In this document: positions 61,959 to 64,000 of the stretch, piece by piece
How positions within the stretch are numbered: the first letter of the stretch is position 1
Layout: each line of letters starts with the position of its first letter
Source of the DNA: Devosia soli
GTDB taxonomy: Bacteria; Pseudomonadota; Alphaproteobacteria; Rhizobiales; Devosiaceae
DNA length: 64,000 nt
Assembly (NCBI RefSeq): GCF_000970455.1
Contig: NZ_LAJG01000005.1
Location: 558,001 to 622,000 of the forward strand
Direction of reading: 5' to 3'
Program-made: the position numbers and the translations under genes
Notes under the pieces: model-generated
The model's database searches: none
What the model was told of the DNA's origin: nothing
Seen by the model: the letters and a program-made list of their open reading frames with translations, nothing else

Positions 61959-63622
61959 CCTACGGTCTGGTCCTTATAGCCATTGGTGATGGGATATTTG
62001 CGGCCAAGGCCGAAGGCGCGCGGCGTCAGCTTCGGGCCGGGTGCAGACTGGCGGCGCTTGTGTTCGGCGATATTGAGGAGACGCTCGATGCGCTTGACCA
62101 GCGCCGGCTCGTGTCCGCGCTCGACGACTTGGCCAAGGCTCATCTCGTTTTCGACAATCGAGCGCAGGATATCATCGAGCACCGGATAGGGCGGCAGGCT
62201 GTCCTGATCCTTCTGATCGGGACGGAGTTCGGCGCTGGGAGCCTTATCGATGATGGACTGCGGAATGACTTCGCCGCCGGGGCCCAAGCAATCGCCGGGC
62301 ATATGCTTGTTGCGCCAATCGGCCAGGGCATAGACGTCCATCTTGAACATGTCCTTGAGCGGATTATAGCCGCCGTTCATGTCGCCATAGATAGTGGCGT
62401 AGCCGACGCCCATTTCGCTCTTGTTGCCTGTGGTCAGCAGCATGGAGCCCAATTTGTTGGAAACGGCCATCAGGATGGTGCCGCGCATACGCGACTGGAT
62501 GTTTTCTTCGGCAAGATCGGGGGGACGATTATTGAAAATGGGCTGGAGTTCGCGGAGCGCGCCGTCGACGGGATCACCGATGGCGACGACATCGTAGCGA
62601 ACGCCGAGGCGGGCAGCGCAATCCTTGGCATCGCGAAGGCTGTCTTCCGAGGTATAGCGATAGGGCAGCATGATGCAATGGACTTTTTCGGGTCCGAAAG
62701 CATCGACGGCTATGGCGGCGACGACGGCGCTGTCGATGCCGCCTGAAAGGCCGAGGACGACGTGCTCGAAACCGTTTTTATGAACGTAATCGCGAAGACC
62801 CAGAACGGCGGCGCGCCATGGCGCTTCGTCCGTCGATGGCAGGGTTTCGACCCGGCCTTCCGTACAGGTCCAGCCATCGTCACCGCGCTGCCAATCGGAG
62901 AGGATGAAATCGCTCTCGAAACTCTTGCCCTGAATGACGAGGCGATCGCCCGGCTCTATGGCGAAGGAGGCGCCATCGAATACCAGCTCATCCTGACCGC
63001 CGACCTGGTTGAGATAGAGCAAGGGCACGCCATGGTCGGTCGCGTGCTTGCGGACCAGCTCCTTGCGGATGTGCTGCTTGTCGGTCCAATAGGGCGAGCC
63101 ATTGGGGCAAAGGAGGATTTCGGCGCCTTCGCGCACGAGATGTTCGCAGACCCAGGGGTGCCAGATGTCCTCGCAGATCGGGATGCCGACCGAGACGCCC
63201 TTGATCGTTACCGGCATGGGCAAAGGACCAGGGGCGAAATAGCGTTTCTCGAAAAAGACGTCGGTATTCGGCAGTTCGCGCTTGAGGCGCAAGGCGAGGA
63301 TTTCACCTCGCTCAGCGACGACTACGGCATTATGGAGACCCGTCTGGTCCTGCCAGATGGTAGGCAGGATGAGGACGACGTCACTGTTTCGCGTTTCGGC
63401 AACGAGCGCGCGCGCCGCATGCATGGCATCGGCGACAAATTGCGACTTGAACAGCAGATCGTCCGGAAAATAGCCGGTGAGGAAAAGCTCGGAGAGCAGC
63501 AGAATATCGGCGTTGGCGGCGGCGGCATCGGATAGTGCCTGAAGCGCCAGGGCGAGGTTGCCTTCCAGATCCCCCACCTTTGGGTTGAGCTGGGCGAGCG
63601 CTATTCTGAGCTGGTCGGTCAC
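61955..63622 (-). CDS. nadE: Glutamine-dependent NAD+ synthetase
   Basis: The 555-residue enzyme has an N-terminal nitrilase-type amidase domain (about 1-260) with catalytic Glu in LLLSELFLTGY, Lys in LRLKRELPN and Cys in VGIPICEDIW, and a C-terminal NAD synthase with the ATP loop LGLSGGIDSAVVAAIA and KSEMGVGYATIYGDMNGGYNPLKD. It makes NAD+ from nicotinate adenine dinucleotide with glutamine as the nitrogen donor. The start is a GTG at 63622. It forms an overlapping pair with gltX. Confidence 0.94.
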   Translation of the reverse strand: MTDQLRIALAQLNPKVGDLEGNLALALQALSDAAAANADILLLSELFLTGYFPDDLLFKSQFVADAMHAARALVAETRNSDVVLILPTIWQDQTGLHNAVVVAERGEILALRLKRELPNTDVFFEKRYFAPGPLPMPVTIKGVSVGIPICEDIWHPWVCEHLVREGAEILLCPNGSPYWTDKQHIRKELVRKHATDHGVPLLYLNQVGGQDELVFDGASFAIEPGDRLVIQGKSFESDFILSDWQRGDDGWTCTEGRVETLPSTDEAPWRAAVLGLRDYVHKNGFEHVVLGLSGGIDSAVVAAIAVDAFGPEKVHCIMLPYRYTSEDSLRDAKDCAARLGVRYDVVAIGDPVDGALRELQPIFNNRPPDLAEENIQSRMRGTILMAVSNKLGSMLLTTGNKSEMGVGYATIYGDMNGGYNPLKDMFKMDVYALADWRNKHMPGDCLGPGGEVIPQSIIDKAPSAELRPDQKDQDSLPPYPVLDDILRSIVENEMSLGQVVERGHEPALVKRIERLLNIAEHKRRQSAPGPKLTPRAFGLGRKYPITNGYKDQTVG

Positions 63623-63656
63623 GGAAATTGCCTGATCGAAAGGGGCGAACCGCCCG

Positions 63657-63676
63657 GCCCGCGGCCGAACGCGGGC
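63657..63676. terminator. Hairpin between the outer-membrane protein gene and nadE
   Basis: GCCCGCG and CGCGGGC form a seven-pair stem around GCCGAA, 45 bases past the stop of the minus-strand beta-barrel gene. There is no T-run on the minus strand, so termination is uncertain. Confidence 0.35.
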
Positions 63677-63720
63677 AAGACTTAGCCTCTGGCCCTTTCG
63701 AGAGCAAGCGCGGCCATGGC

Positions 63721-64000
63721 TTAGAAGCTGCCGGCAATCTCAAGCAGGGCGCCGTAGCGCAGCATGGAGAATGGGTTGTTGTCTACGATATAGGTTTGAC
63801 GTGCAACGGAAGGCGTCGTTGAGGGCGGTGTCGGCTGAATGACGCGAACCTCGTCCCATGTCGCATCATACTGACCAGTAAGGTACGACGCACGGCCGCC
63901 AACGCGGATGGCCAGGTTCTCAGTGGGCTTGAAGCCAACCATCAGCTTGCCGCTTGCACCATAGCCGTGGCCGTTGATCTTCACGGACGAAGCCTGTGAA
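63721..64000 (-). CDS. Outer-membrane beta-barrel protein, C-terminal part (runs off the right edge)
   Basis: Only the last 90 or so residues are present; the reading frame stays open to the window end. They alternate hydrophobic and polar residues in strand-like segments (KLMVGFKPTENLAIRVGGRASYLT, MLRYGALLEIAGSF) and end in Phe after a hydrophobic strand, as outer-membrane barrels do. A Pro/Thr-rich loop (IQPTPPSTTPSVARQ) would be external or periplasmic. The family cannot be named from this fragment. Confidence 0.65.
   Translation of the reverse strand, partial: SQASSVKINGHGYGASGKLMVGFKPTENLAIRVGGRASYLTGQYDATWDEVRVIQPTPPSTTPSVARQTYIVDNNPFSMLRYGALLEIAGSF

Noticed and set aside
1..64000. CRISPR arrays, tRNA genes, insertion sequences or prophage
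   Set aside because: No evenly spaced direct repeats, tRNA-like cloverleaf, transposase, integrase or phage structural gene was found on reading both strands.

Overview
The window looks like a chromosomal segment of a free-living, heterotrophic alphaproteobacterium of the order Hyphomicrobiales (Rhizobiales), quite possibly Devosia or a relative. Grounds: high GC with strong third-position bias, several families typical of this order (DUF1236, DUF2865, a 1,558-residue NAD-glutamate dehydrogenase, an AGE-family epimerase, many sugar ABC transporters) and intergenic palindromic repeats of the kind common there. The genus is an inference. I see no rRNA, tRNA, CRISPR array, phage or insertion sequence.

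Layout. 1-10 kb: signalling and envelope genes: a CHASE2-EAL protein with a degenerate GGDEF domain, a secreted DUF1236 protein, a CPA1 Na+/H+ antiporter, an amicyanin-like cupredoxin, an intact GGDEF-EAL protein and two adjacent LuxR-type regulators without a luxI. 10.4-18 kb: a minus-strand beta-galactoside operon (LacI-type regulator, binding protein, two permeases, GH2 beta-galactosidase, MsmK/LacK-type ATPase) with a candidate operator and a hairpin attenuator after the binding-protein gene. 18-30.4 kb: an AcuI-like reductase, then an arabinofuranoside locus: an ArsR-HTH regulator with a large unknown C-terminal domain, a GH51 arabinofuranosidase, a Tat-exported family-5 binding protein with an oligopeptide-type ABC transporter (two permeases, two ATPases), a GH43-like protein and an alpha/beta hydrolase. 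30.4-33.6 kb: stress genes (COG2345/SufR-like Cys-rich regulator overlapping a group III truncated haemoglobin, divergent from Fe-type superoxide dismutase, then a flavin-reductase-domain protein).

34-43 kb: central metabolism: NAD-glutamate dehydrogenase, fructose-1,6-bisphosphatase, AGE epimerase, an SDR and a CysQ-like phosphatase. 43-48.4 kb: PadR regulator plus RND efflux adaptor and pump, closed by a strong terminator. 48.5-63.6 kb: mostly minus-strand housekeeping genes: GNAT, ArsR plus Atm1-like ABC exporter, a Pro/Ala-rich LysM protein overlapping citramalate synthase, two GFA-family paralogues with a VOC protein, CysS, an FAA hydrolase, a DUF2865 protein, GltX and NadE. A truncated beta-barrel gene runs off the right edge.

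The most interesting non-coding signals are a minus-strand structured RNA candidate between the FAA hydrolase and cysS whose hairpin loops carry C-rich anti-Shine-Dalgarno-like sequence, a 30-bp near-perfect palindrome just downstream of the likely abfA promoter, a 13-bp inverted repeat that folds over the start codon of the CHASE2-EAL gene, and several families of intergenic palindromic repeats.
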